Source: Folioceros fuciformis (lineage: Eukaryota > Anthocerotophyta > Anthocerotopsida > Anthocerotales). Taken from it: a stretch of DNA of 48,750 nucleotides. The position numbers were made by a program, and so were the translations under genes. Shown here in pieces: positions 1 through 10,629 of this stretch (its first letter is position 1; each line of letters begins with the position of its first letter). The DNA lies in the NCBI GenBank assembly GCA_049999805.1, contig JBNGIO010005423.1, forward strand, positions 1-48,750, given 5' to 3'. Under the pieces are notes generated by a model. It saw only the letters and a list, made by a program, of their open reading frames with translations, made no database searches and was not told the DNA's origin.

Positions 1-2600
1 AGGCCGGCCATGTTTCATGGCGTCTGGTAAGGTTGTGGGGAGGAGATATCTGAGAGGGGAGTGTGTTCCCTTCTTTCTTTTATTTGCGGTTAGTCTAGTA
101 ACTCTTGCCGAGAAGGAGGAGTCAGTAGGGAAGTGTAGAAGGTAGTGGTGTCGTTGTTAGTTGTTGGTGTTGGTGCTGGAGTGAGAGAGCGAGTGAAGTG
201 AGTGAGGGAAGTCACAGATTTGAGAGGTTAGGGTCATTGTAGTGACTGGAGTGAGTTTGTGGGCACCGAGAGGTGCAGCTGACCGCTAGACAGTGAGGCT
301 TGTCCTACGCCTGATCGGAGCTAGAGGGGAGCCCTCGAATCCATCATCGAGTCGATTGAGTCCGACCCTCCTTCCACAGCAGCAAGGAACCGCATCGCTC
401 CTTTGTAGGAATGGAACCCAATGTCTCAACGACAGTGGGATAAGTGTGGCCACTAAAGGTGGAACCCGTCGGCAATAAGTGCCCGGGGTTTTGCCTCCAC
501 AGTAACGATCACCCCTTATACCACTGTGGGCAAGCGGGTATGGTATCCCTACCAGGCACCTGCTCACATGTATCGTGGCCACATCAATCCCATGGTCGTT
601 GTAGGTTTCTCCGGAATCGCTCCCCTCTGAGCCTGGTCAGCTACGTTTATCGCTCCCCTACACTAGTCAACTCTCCCAACCACGTACCTACCAATCTGGC
701 CACACGTCCCATCAATAGGTAGGCACCATTCCTTCACTTGGAAGGGCCCCAGTACCTCCCCTACCGATTTCTACCTCCCTACACCCAACACCCCTTCCTC
801 ACAAGTGTCCTCACAACACCTTCCACAACGATCCAGCTGCTCGTCTCCCTACGTCCAACGACCAACAAGTTTTTCCTTGGGCCGGTTGTTGCATGCTTGC
901 GCTTGTTAGCAAGAACTCCCAGGAAGTCTTTCCCTGGAGTCTACCCTCAAGCCAACAGCCACATAGGTATTACCACACACCTACAGCAGCACAACAACCA
1001 TTCACAAGGGAAGCAACTTGCAGGGGTGCTGTGGAGTGAAACTTGCACCCAAGAACCACCAAGGGGCCACACTTCCCCTTATTATCGATGCAGTCTTACG
1101 ATTCGCTCCCAAGGGAGTGAATTAATGTCAAGGTTACCTACATCTCCCTAATCTCACCCTATCTATCAGCATATACCAAGTGCTACAGCAGTAGGTCAGA
1201 AGTCTCGGTCCTGTCTTCGGCTCCTACCACAACACCAACCCCAGCCTCAACAAAATGAGAACTCCAGCATTGTCTTTAGCCTTCATTTCCAGCTCCAAGT
1301 ATCAATCACTTCAGTGCTAAGAGGAGGCTCCAGCCCCAAGTCTGGCCTCCAACTCTCAGCACCTAGTGTTAGCTACCTCCGCAGCTGAACGAGAACCTCA
1401 ACCTCAGCTAGCTCCTCACTCCAGCTCCAACACTTCATTCCACCACTTCAGCACTTCACTTGAGCACTTCAGTCCTTCACTTCAGCACTTCAGCACTTCA
1501 CTTCACCCTCCAGCCCCTCACTTCAGCTCAACTCCTCACTTCAACACTTCCACTTCCAAAATCTGCAACTCAACCCTTCTCTCCTGCAATTTGGAACACA
1601 ACAGCCTTCCCTCTTGCAGCCTTCAAGGCAAAGGCGAGGCCTAGGGCTGGGTAGCCTCCTTGGCTCACGGCCCTGCAACCTCACCTCAGCCAGCATGCAA
1701 GGTGGTCAGCCAGTGCAGATCCGGCCACACGAATCTTGGCAGTCTCGGGATCCTCCACATTCCCCTAGTGGCAAGGGAAATCAAGACCTTGGTTTAGTCT
1801 CAACCAGCTCAGCGCCCTAAGCCAGGAGTTATGCACCCAAGGTCCAGGGAAATCGCACCGTAGACAGCCCCCTCCTCAATGGCAGGTCTAGCCTCTTATA
1901 CTACCTTGGCCCAAACCTCCATCTCTATCTATTAGGGTTAGCCTCAGTCAACCACCCAACAATCTCTCTCTGACCTAAGCCGGCCCTAATTCTTACCTAA
2001 ACCTAACTCTGACCTAACCCTAACTTTGACCCAAACCTAGTTCTGACCTGAAAGGGGTTGTGTCCCATGGACACCACTGGGTGCCCTTACCAAAATTGAC
2101 CAACCTCTCAAGACTACCAAAATGGTCAGTGCCTCTCAACCCTCTCCCTCCTCTCTCAAATCATTCCATCCCTTCTCTCAGATCATTCCAGCAACCCTTC
2201 AAAGACACATCTCACCTCACCATTAATCTAGCTACTAATCTTTCCTAATCTTTTAACTATTTCACCACAGGGTTCACTTAGAGATTCCCAAAAAGAGGAA
2301 TCCTACCATTTTCCAAGGACCTATTCAGGATGTGGAGTCCACAGGTGCCCATGGAAGAATATGAGCCCTTCGCCAAGCACTTCGACCACTGCAACTCTAG
2401 CCACAACCAGGTGCTGTGATGGCACACAGTCGGCAACGAGATTCCTACGCTTTGCTGAGCACGAGAACTCACCATGAGAAGAGTGCCGAATGTGGTGGTT
2501 CATTTCTTTGTGTAGCCTCTCCTTATAGGAGAGATCGACACATGAAGCCTCTCCTACATGTAGGTGGTGGGCTACCCTTCTCTCACACTAGGTGCCACCA
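1..2600. other. Non-coding, repeat-like sequence
   Basis: No convincing gene is visible. All open frames are short (under 140 codons) and resemble no family I know. The stretch is rich in C and T on the + strand, with short reiterations of CACTTCAG-like words around 1430-1545 and loose CCTAAC-type words around 1985-2055. The part at 1030-1150 resembles 33280-33420 (shared TGTGGAGTGAAA, CGATTYGCTCCCAAGG-like words), so it is probably an old dispersed repeat, perhaps LTR-retrotransposon flank. The family is not determined. Confidence 0.5.
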
Positions 2601-2939
2601 ACTTTAACTGCACACACCTACCAAGAGGCTAAGTCCTACCAACAATTGCTAGGGCAGTGCGCGCCGATGAAGATTAGGATTGTCGATGCCGCCATAGAAG
2701 ATTCGTTGACCCCCTTTTCAAAAAGGTGTGGCTAGGAGGGCTTTTGAAGGGAGGCAGAGTCTGAAGGCTGAGCCACTAGGCCCCCCTCCGTTATTGGGAT
2801 TCGTCTTCTTTTGGATCCACGAGCTTCCATCGTACCTTCCTCTATGTGGATCTCTTGGGCTATCCCTTCACCACTACCTACAGGTTTGGTAGGGGAGGGA
2901 TCCCATTGTTCCTCAACTTGAGGCTCCTTCCCTACGTAG

Positions 2940-3300
2940 GGTGGGAATGTTCCCTCCGTAGGTAGGGTACCTATTGCTCCCTTCGCAGGTAGGGTCCCTA
3001 CCATTCCTTCCCCTCCTCTCGTAGGTAGGTTGCCTACCCCTCCTTTCGTAGGTAGGTTGCCTACCCCTCCTCTAGTAGGTAGGTTCCCTATCCCTCCTTT
3101 CGTAGGTAGGTTCCCTATCCCTCCTGTCGTAGGTAGGTTGCCTACCATTCCCACCCATTGTCGTAGGTAGACAGCCTACCCCATTGCTGTAGGTGGGGTG
3201 TCTACTGTATAAGTAGCTTCCCTACCTACGTAGATGTCTTTCATTTTCCCACGTAGGTACTCTCTCTACGTATGTAGGTAGACATCCTACTATGTAGTAT
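2940..3300. repeat. 27-bp minisatellite and GTAGGTAG-rich repeat
   Basis: From about 2990 to 3155 a 27-bp unit of the type TTTCGTAGGTAGG-TT-CCCTATCCCTCC recurs four to five times with a few substitutions. Looser copies run to about 3300. Within each unit GTAGGTAGG faces a CCTACC or CCTATCC word, giving short imperfect dyads. Because 27 is a multiple of three, the minus strand stays open over 140 codons (3154-2732) with a nine-residue period ending in NLPT. I regard that frame as a by-product of the repeat rather than a gene. Confidence 0.75.
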
Positions 3301-4676
3301 GTAGGTATCTTCTTATTCTAACCTACCAGAATAGAACTAAAAAAAACTCCATAAAAACCTTCACTAGCCGCTCACTACCTACCATGGGCACTTGCCCAGA
3401 AACCTACCTTCCACATGCCTCCCTTCCAACTATTATGAACAAAAAGAAACCAAATTAGACTTTCCTAGATCGATTACAAAACTTTTCCGTTCTATAACCA
3501 CCTTATTATTTTTGTCCATTGGGGTTATTAGCTGCATGCTACATGCATGATTGATGGGGGTTAGTCCCTATACTTCATTTGTCCCTTCATAAGAATTTTC
3601 TATATCTCTTTAAAGATTATTTACTCTTTACATTCTACTATTTTAAAATACAAGAGTGATGTTCATAGCAGCTAATACCATTTCAGCTTTCAATCCTCTA
3701 TCTCCTGCTGCTCGGGGTACATAACATGAATTTTTCATCTATTCTTTCAAAGAAAGATAAGTTGTGTTTCTAAGGGGTCTTTTTATGTTCTAAGAATCTA
3801 CGTTTGGGATCGGTTAGGTACGTACGTCAGTTTGCACGCGTACATCGAAGGTAGGTTGTGGGTGAAGCAAGAACTACCAGCCTCCACGTACCTACGGATG
3901 TGTGTGGGCTCCGTAATCCGGCGGGACGAGGCAGGGCACGTTAGCAAGCAGTCGAGTCGTCAGCCTGGGCAGATCTGGGATTCGCGAGGACCTCCGCTCA
4001 ATTCGCGGTGCGGGCACTGAGAGTCGCGGTTACAGGTTGGAAAGCATCAAATCCAGATAAGACAGGACGAAAAATGTCAGCATGAGGCCCCACCGCCAAA
4101 CCGATTGTATGCGCCGCAGTGACGAGCGTACATGTCGGCTCTGCGTAACCAGCGCATGTGCACGTTCTCAATCGCCCACTGCCCAAAATGAGACCAATGA
4201 CTTGAGGAGTAATTTGTGATGGACAGCGTAAAATTACATGCGATTGCATCAGGCTCGCAGGGCATCATAGAACCCACAAGGATGAGCTAGCGAGGACAGC
4301 CAGGGACAGAAACTGGTGGCTTCCATTCACCGAGCACTTGCCACACATAATCCATAAACAAAGTCTGACATCCTGCCTACAAAAACATACATGAGCTTGT
4401 GCCAAGGACACCAAGACCAGGACCTTTGTTGACACTGATCGGGCCGCAGCGGATCACCAGCTCACATCCTACACTGGATTTCTGTATAATGGCACCACGA
4501 CTAAGGATAAGCTAGGACGGGTGAGTCTACCATTGTGGCAGGCTTGACAACCCTTCCTGCCAAGAGAGTCTGGTTGACTTGACTCACGAGAAGGCAGGAA
4601 AATGCAGCTTAGCATCTCACGCTGTGGCAGTCCTGAAAGGCAGTCAAGAGGCAGCTCAAGCCCAAGCCCTCGTTGC
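3301..4676. other. Intergenic and probable 3' flank of the KAI2-like gene
   Basis: 3301-3800 is AT-rich and without coding signal. 3800-4676 is more GC-balanced and lies directly downstream of the minus-strand KAI2-like stop codon, so part of it is probably 3' UTR. The short frames on both strands show no family similarity and no clear polyadenylation signal decides the transcript end. Confidence 0.45.
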
Positions 4677-5486
4677 TCATGCAGGAATATCCCAGTCGAT
4701 GTGCCTTCTGAGCACTGGAATCACCTCCTCTGGAGAGCTAAGTTGCGGTAGGTGTCCTTCTGTGGGGAGCACCTCCACGATTGTCTTCCCTCCCAGGGCA
4801 TGGCGCAGGTATTCCGACACCACGACGGGGACAGCCAAGTCCTGGCTGCTCTGCAGAATATGGCAGGGAACGCTTACCCTTGGACAAATGGGGCGCAGGT
4901 CGGACTGGAAAATGGTCTTCGCCACACTGAAGGCGATGTCAGGCCGGATGTTGAACAAGGTTCTGCTGAACTCCTGGACAGCCAAGGCCTCCATGTCAGC
5001 CCCCACGGCAAGGGGCGCAAACCCCGATACCCACGACTTGAAATTGGACTGCATGGCCACAAACAGCTGGTTCAAGTCCTCCTGCTCAAACCCCCCGAAG
5101 TAGTTCACATCGTTAAGGTAGCGAGGGGACGCCGAGAGCATGATGATCTTGGCAAACAAGTCGGGCCGCTCAACAGAGGCAAGGCACCCCACCATCCCGG
5201 ACACCGAGTGCCCCACGTAGATGCAGCTCTCCACCTCCAGCTCGTCCAGGATGGTGAGAAGATCGTCTGCGTAGCCGTGCAGCGTGGAGTAGCGAGGGAA
5301 GCTGAAGTAGTCAGGGTTAGTAGTTCCGGCCCCCATATTGTCAAATAACACCACCTTGTAGTCGTCCACCAAATGCGGCACCACGTGCTTCCACACTGAC
5401 TGATCCGTGCCGAAGCCGTGTCCCAGCATTACGATCTGCTCCCCGCTCCCCAGAATCCTCACATTATGCGCCTCCAGGATCGACAT
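4677..5486 (-). CDS. KAI2: KAI2/D14-family alpha/beta hydrolase (karrikin-receptor type)
   Basis: A complete 269-residue frame, against about 270 for Arabidopsis KAI2. It starts [10 protein letters not shown] and is collinear with KAI2 throughout. The catalytic triad is visible: Ser94 in GHSVSG, Asp216 in SSQDLAVPV and His245 in EGHLPQLSS. Pocket residues typical of KAI2 are kept (Phe25 in GHGFGTD, Tyr123, Phe156 in SGFAPLA), as is the oxyanion-side [12 protein letters not shown] block. The family perceives karrikins or an endogenous KAI2 ligand (D14 proteins perceive strigolactones), hydrolyses it slowly, and signals through an F-box protein of the MAX2 type in the nucleus and cytosol. The gene has no intron. 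The nucleophile motif has Gly where I recall Ala in angiosperm KAI2 and D14 (GHSVSA). Overall similarity favours KAI2 over D14; ligand preference cannot be read from sequence. Confidence 0.93.
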   Translation of the reverse strand: MSILEAHNVRILGSGEQIVMLGHGFGTDQSVWKHVVPHLVDDYKVVLFDNMGAGTTNPDYFSFPRYSTLHGYADDLLTILDELEVESCIYVGHSVSGMVGCLASVERPDLFAKIIMLSASPRYLNDVNYFGGFEQEDLNQLFVAMQSNFKSWVSGFAPLAVGADMEALAVQEFSRTLFNIRPDIAFSVAKTIFQSDLRPICPRVSVPCHILQSSQDLAVPVVVSEYLRHALGGKTIVEVLPTEGHLPQLSSPEEVIPVLRRHIDWDIPA

Positions 5487-7050
5487 CTTGGATCAGTCGC
5501 TCCTCCTCAGACACCCTCTCCACCAGATTCTACAACCAAGCTCCGCGGCGGAAACGAGAGTCCAGCAGAAGCGTGCGGCCCTAGCCGCAGGATGAAAGCT
5601 GGAGAGAAAGCACGTTCAGCGAGGGAAAGGGGAAGAATAAATCCCTTCTGTGATGCAAACGTGTTCATGTCTCTACGGGACTCTCTCTCTCCGTACGCAC
5701 CCACCTAGTTTATTATTCCCCTTTGATCTGATCCGATTTTATCTTATAGTATACTCCAACACGCATCCGATCTCAGAGGCTTGTTACCCCGCGGCTACGC
5801 CGCCGACCCTGACACGGGCCGATCTTTTACTGTAGCGTGACTCCAGTCGGGATCAGGCTGATGGTGCACAATCCTCCTGGGGAGTGGAAGCGTGTGCTGG
5901 ATGAGCCTGAGTTGGTACAGAGGCACTGTCAGTTGCTGCAGCGGCTACCTCCGGCCGCCTGGATTTGATGAACGGCTTCCCTGTTACTCGAATTTGATTG
6001 GGAGCTATTTTGTCTTGGCTGGTTGATAATTGATGTGTGATAGGCTCCATTCCCAGTGGATGGCAGGTAGCTAGGGCTTGTATGCAGAGCTGGGTGATGA
6101 GTTGAGTATGGCAGCTGCGAACATGGTTGTGCGCGGGAAATTGTTGTTGTGGCCTCATTTTTCGCAGGGGCCCCTAGAATTGATGCAGGCAAACCTGCGT
6201 GGAGAGCAGGCTCGCAAAAGTCACAACTTGAGATGCACATGGCCAGACCCACAGCTATCTCAGGTAATCGTGACTTCGGTAAACCTGCCCGGTTGGAGTC
6301 TGATCGTCTGCTCACCAAATTGTTTCCTTTTGGGTACTTCAACAGCGTGTGAATGATGGGACTGAAATCTCATCTTCTGCGCTGGATAGCTATCAGGGTT
6401 CCGGCATGCCCGCTTAGTGTACCCTCCAATTATCAGGTCAGGCAGTAAATTGATCAATGCAGTGTAGCACTGGCGGGTACAAATGCGGAAGGACGCTGTG
6501 GGACGGTGGTACTGGTGGCACTCACTTCATAACTACAAGTTACAGCGTATGGAAGGAGCATGCCATGGTTGTCGGGACTGTGCGAAGAAGAGTAGTGGCA
6601 GAAAGCTCGGAACTATAATATGAGAAAGGAGGTGGAACCCGTTTGACACAGGACGTGCGAAGGATAATGTTGTGTCTCAATTCCCATCGGCTACTGAGAT
6701 GCACTAGTGCATTCTTCTGTGGAGCCTAAGAAATGCCCATGGTTCAACTTCGACATTGTGAGCGGCGTCACAAACAGCTCGCGAATGTAAGTTGCTCTGA
6801 CGTTGTTTGAGGAAGTTAGTCTAAATCAGGAAGACGTTTTCTGTTCAACCAGCTGGTGTAGAGTTTAGGGATATCAGGGTGGACAGCAAGTTGAATGAGA
6901 AGGAAGGACCCGTCTGAAACATCTCGCGCTGTTGTCACGCAGAATTCTTCTGCTCGATGTTGTTAGAAGGCTGGTCGTCGGTATGGAGCACTGAAACTTT
7001 TGAACCAGACGCTCTCGCTTTTGTTGTCTTCTGTCTGGAGTAGTTGTGGG
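5487..7050. other. Intergenic; upstream of the KAI2-like gene
   Basis: The first 200-250 bp next to the KAI2-like start (5487-5720) are its likely 5' UTR and promoter and are pyrimidine-rich on the minus strand. I see no unambiguous TATA box. The rest to about 7050 holds only short overlapping frames without recognisable domains and no repeat that I can define. Confidence 0.4.
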
Positions 7051-7481
7051 AGGACAACAAGCAAAGGCGGACAAAATGTTGCGAGAGACGTGTTTTTGAG
7101 CCCGAAGAGTTCAGAGAGGAAATTGTCATTGGGTGGCTAATCAGAGCATACAAACATTTGGGGAGGGTGAGATAGCGTGACGCCGAGTGGGCTGTATGCC
7201 CGTGTCGCGTAGCTTCTGTCTGCAATGGCTTGGAGAGGAGGAAGGATGGAATCTTTCACAGCATTTGACCTCTACAAAGACACGTTGAGGCTCATCCTGT
7301 CGCTATTTGGGGTCAGTAAACCGCCTCCGAGATAGCATCGATTCAGATACCATAAGTTGTGCTGTCACCTGCGCCAGCCAGACAGGACGGCCTTCAAGAT
7401 CAGCGCATGAATTGCCATCACGTGCTGCCTATTCTGAATTTGCTTCACGCTAAGTCTTCATCTTTTACTGCTCCTCAAGGC

Positions 7482-9373
7482 TTACTGGTATAGGTGAGGA
7501 GGGAGACGAGGCACAGGAACCGTCAGGAGCGGCTTTGCGCGAGGCAAGGAGAGGCCGTCCTTCTCCATATCCAACTCATGGGGTGCCTGACCCTGTGGCA
7601 AGGCCCAATCGAAGCTATGCACCAGCCTTGCCAGCGAGTACTGTACCATGACAAGCCCCAAGTGGATACCAGGGCAAGCTCGTCTGCCGGAGCCAAAAGG
7701 GAGCAGCTGGAAGTGCTGGCCCCTCATGTCGATGTCGCTGTCGAGGAACCTGTTAGGCTGAAACTCGAGCGGATTCTCCCACCAGCCTGGATGCCGACCG
7801 ATGCTCCACACATTCACGAACACAGTGGTCTCGGCAGGAATATGAAAGCCTGCCACCTCGCAAGCCTCGCTGCTTGCATGAGGAAGCAGGAACCCCCCGG
7901 CAGGATGAAGCCGGAAGGTTTCCTTTACCACAGCCTGCAAGTAGTGAAGGTTTGGTAGATCGGACTCTGTGACTAACCTCTCTTTCCCTACCACCGCGTC
8001 CATCTCTTGGTACACCCGTTGCAGAACCTTGGGATTTCGCAGGAGCTCTGACAAGGTCCACTCCAATGTGTTGCTAGATGTTTCCGTGCCCGCTGTGAGC
8101 ACGTCCTACACATCATGTCAAGGTGTATTTCAGGGCACTCTGCACAAACTCTGGACTTTTAGTGCTGGTAAGACGCAGACTTGAGGAAATCGATTAGTAC
8201 GAGGAGGCGTACCAAGGCCAGTCCCTTCATGACATGTTCGCCCAAATGTGGACCACCGTCTTCTCCCGGCAGAGAAAGCAAGATGTCGAGGTAGTTTCTG
8301 GTTTCGTTCTCGTTTCTAGTATGCCTGTGTTCCTCCAGCACGCCGGACAGAAAAGAGTCAAATCTTTGGTGAACTCGGCGCATTCTCTTCTCATACTTCA
8401 TGATCCGATCCAGGAAGCCCAAGTACGGGATGACGTCTCCTATCAGAGACACTCCAGCTAGGAAGAACAGTTCGTCGATGACACTTTTGAATTCTGCGGC
8501 CAGGTCCTGCTCCAAAATTGGCACGAACAGAGAGACATGTCTGATGGCGAACACGGTGAGCGAGAGAGAGTCGTGAGTGGTTGGGATGATGAAGCACAAA
8601 CCCCTTCCTCGGCTTCGTTGGATTGAGAGGATTTGGTGTAGGAGAGGAAGGTCTTGCTCATTAATAAACGCGTAGCGACGTTCACGAGAAGGGCCCACGC
8701 TGTCTCCTGAAAGTTCACCGGCACCATGGGAGACGTCTTGCTGTCCTCCAGGATGGACTCGACCAGTCTGGACAGCTCCTCAACCCTCACATTCTGGAAC
8801 TCTTGGACCCGCTTTGCACTCAGCAGCTGCGCATTCGAAATTTTCCTTCGCTCCGCATTCGATGCCCGCAAATGACAGTATGCACCGGGATGCTGGACCA
8901 GGTCCCCCATTGAATCACACGATCATCATTACGAAATCAGGTGAAAGTGCGTCGACGACTGACCCGAGAAACCTCCAGTGCGCGCTGTAGGGGACAAATC
9001 CCATGGAGTTCTCTCCATATCCCAGAGCGTCCTTGGCAGTCATGTGGGGCCGGTTCGCGAACTCCCGGTCCATTGTCTTTAGCACTTCTTTGGCAATGTC
9101 CGGAGAGGAGACAACAATCGCCTGCTTCGAACCCAGCCGCAATGACACAATGGGGCCATAATTTTGGGCCAGGCGGTGTAACTCCTGGTGCGGAAGTTTG
9201 GAAGTCACAAAAATGAGAAGATTGCCGAACACTGGCCCCCCTGGAGGACCAGGCGGCAGCCTACTGCTGCTCTGCTTCCAACGTTGCAGCAACACAGCCA
9301 ACGCTATTAGTCCCAGCACCAGATACAACCACCATCCCGTGAGGGCGTGGCCAACTCCTTGTACCGTTCCCAT
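7482..9373 (-). CDS. Cytochrome P450, A-type (CYP71 clan), copy 1
   Basis: A four-exon model on the minus strand: exon 1 9373-8964, exon 2 8845-8602, exon 3 8506-8213, exon 4 8105-7482. Introns are 118, 95 and 107 bp, all GT-AG, with phases 2, 0 and 0. The spliced product is 523 residues. Visible are an N-terminal membrane anchor (WWLYLVLGLIALAVLLQ), the proline hinge PPGPPG, the I-helix AGTETSS, the ExxR motif in KETFRLHP, the PERF-region FQPNRF and the haem loop FGSGRRACPG (Cys near 460). Such enzymes are ER-bound NADPH-dependent monooxygenases of specialised metabolism; the substrate is unknown. The ATG at 9373 is chosen because it aligns with the start of the paralogue at 29071-30991; the frame upstream has no ATG. 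Without splicing the gene looks frameshifted, but each break falls at an intron that the paralogue shares. The last base pair before intron 1 is GG instead of AG, changing Arg to Gly in WRFL(R/G). Confidence 0.88.
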
Positions 9374-10629
9374 TTCTTCTTCACAGGTGTTACAAAACAA
9401 GGAATAAACGATGGCAAGGAGGCCGGCCTTCCTTAGCTTCCGCCCTCCCGTCGTCCCCTAGATAACAGAGGGGACATGACAGGATACTAGAGAGAGACAT
9501 GCTTCCGAATTTCATAATTTGCGATTTGCACCACGTGGTTGGCTGAATCGGTTGTCAGGAACCCCTCCTTTCGTAAAGAAAGATAGAAACCCATCCATCA
9601 AAAAAACAAACGGGAACCACCACCTCAAGGACACTCATACCAAAGAATCCGAGACGGAGATTTTTTTCTTTCAGAGATCGAATCCCGAACTGCTGACTGA
9701 GGGGCACCTATATGGAATACTGATCCAAACATTTTGGACGTAACACAGATGTGTCTATTTCAGTCATAGGGCACAAAGTAGGTGCTTCGATGGGGACATT
9801 TGTTTTGTGATAATATTTTATCCCTCACGTTCGGGTCCATCTCCACTCAATCATTCACTTTTTTTTAGTTAGGATTAGGGCTTGTGAGTTCAGCATCCAT
9901 CCTTGGGACCTCAGCGTTCACCGTCTGCTGTGAGCTGGCGGAAGAGCCCTCACTAGAGGACGCTCATCAAGAGGGAGACTACCCATCGTAGGCTCAATTG
10001 CGTGCAAAGCTGCTTTGCGTGTTACAGACCGACCTCGTGCTCTGCTCTTGCCAGTCCTGCTTAGCACTCTTCATGTTGGTATGCTGAGGACCCTGAGTAG
10101 GGCTTGTGCTGTGTGATGCTCTAGAGCTTGTCTTTGCCTTCAGGCTTGTGCGCATAATCGTTCTGCTGAACACGAAGCAAGCTCAGCATATAAGGAAGGC
10201 AGTTAGGAGCTCCACGCTGTGTACGTTGGAAGTACGCCATGCTACTGAGAGTAGCTGGCACTTAATGGTATATGATGATTATGAGACCGAACCTATAGTC
10301 GTATAAACCATGTTGGTTTAGTGGGAGTGTTAGGAATGAAACCCTAACATAGTTTATATCCTAGTTACTAGACTACAAGTTAAATTCATAACTCAAAAGA
10401 CACTTTTAGTTTTGTACTTAAAGGACACTTTCCTTTATTAATTAATGCTTTTCTTACAAGCACGCTACCGCATTTAGTAGCAAGTCCTAGGTGTGTCTGT
10501 AGTCGTAGCTGCGTCTTCAGTCCTAGGTGTGTCTTCAATCCTCGTATGCATAAGCTAAGCGACGTTGGTGGAGTGTCGATCCTGCACGGTGCTGCAACCT
10601 CCCCCCTCATCCCAGTGGCCTCCCGCCAC
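9374..10629. other. P450 promoter side, then anonymous sequence
   Basis: 9374-9560 is upstream of P450 copy 1 and still resembles the matching region of copy 2 (about 31015-31200), sharing ATTTGCGATTTGC-like words and ACGT-GTTGG. From 9560 to 10629 there is no gene. A GGGAGTGTTAGGAATG word at 10322-10337 looks like a purine tract followed by a TGTTAG-type LTR edge, but no matching second end was found, so an LTR remnant is only a possibility. Confidence 0.35.

Noticed and set aside
1985-2055. Telomere-like CCCTAA sequence
   Set aside because: The words are irregular (CCTAAC, CCTAAA with spacers) and short. There is no tandem array of the plant CCCTAAA unit.
2732-3154. 140-codon minus-strand protein with NLPT repeats
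   Set aside because: Most of it is the translated 27-bp repeat, and the non-repeat tail resembles no family. No start context or homologue supports it.
4579-5348. Plus-strand frames across the KAI2-like gene (174 and 198 codons)
   Set aside because: They are antisense shadows of a well-supported minus-strand gene with a complete catalytic triad.
7482-9373. P450 copy 1 as a frameshifted pseudogene
   Set aside because: Each apparent frame change sits at a GT-AG intron shared in position and phase with copy 2, and the spliced length equals that of copy 2.
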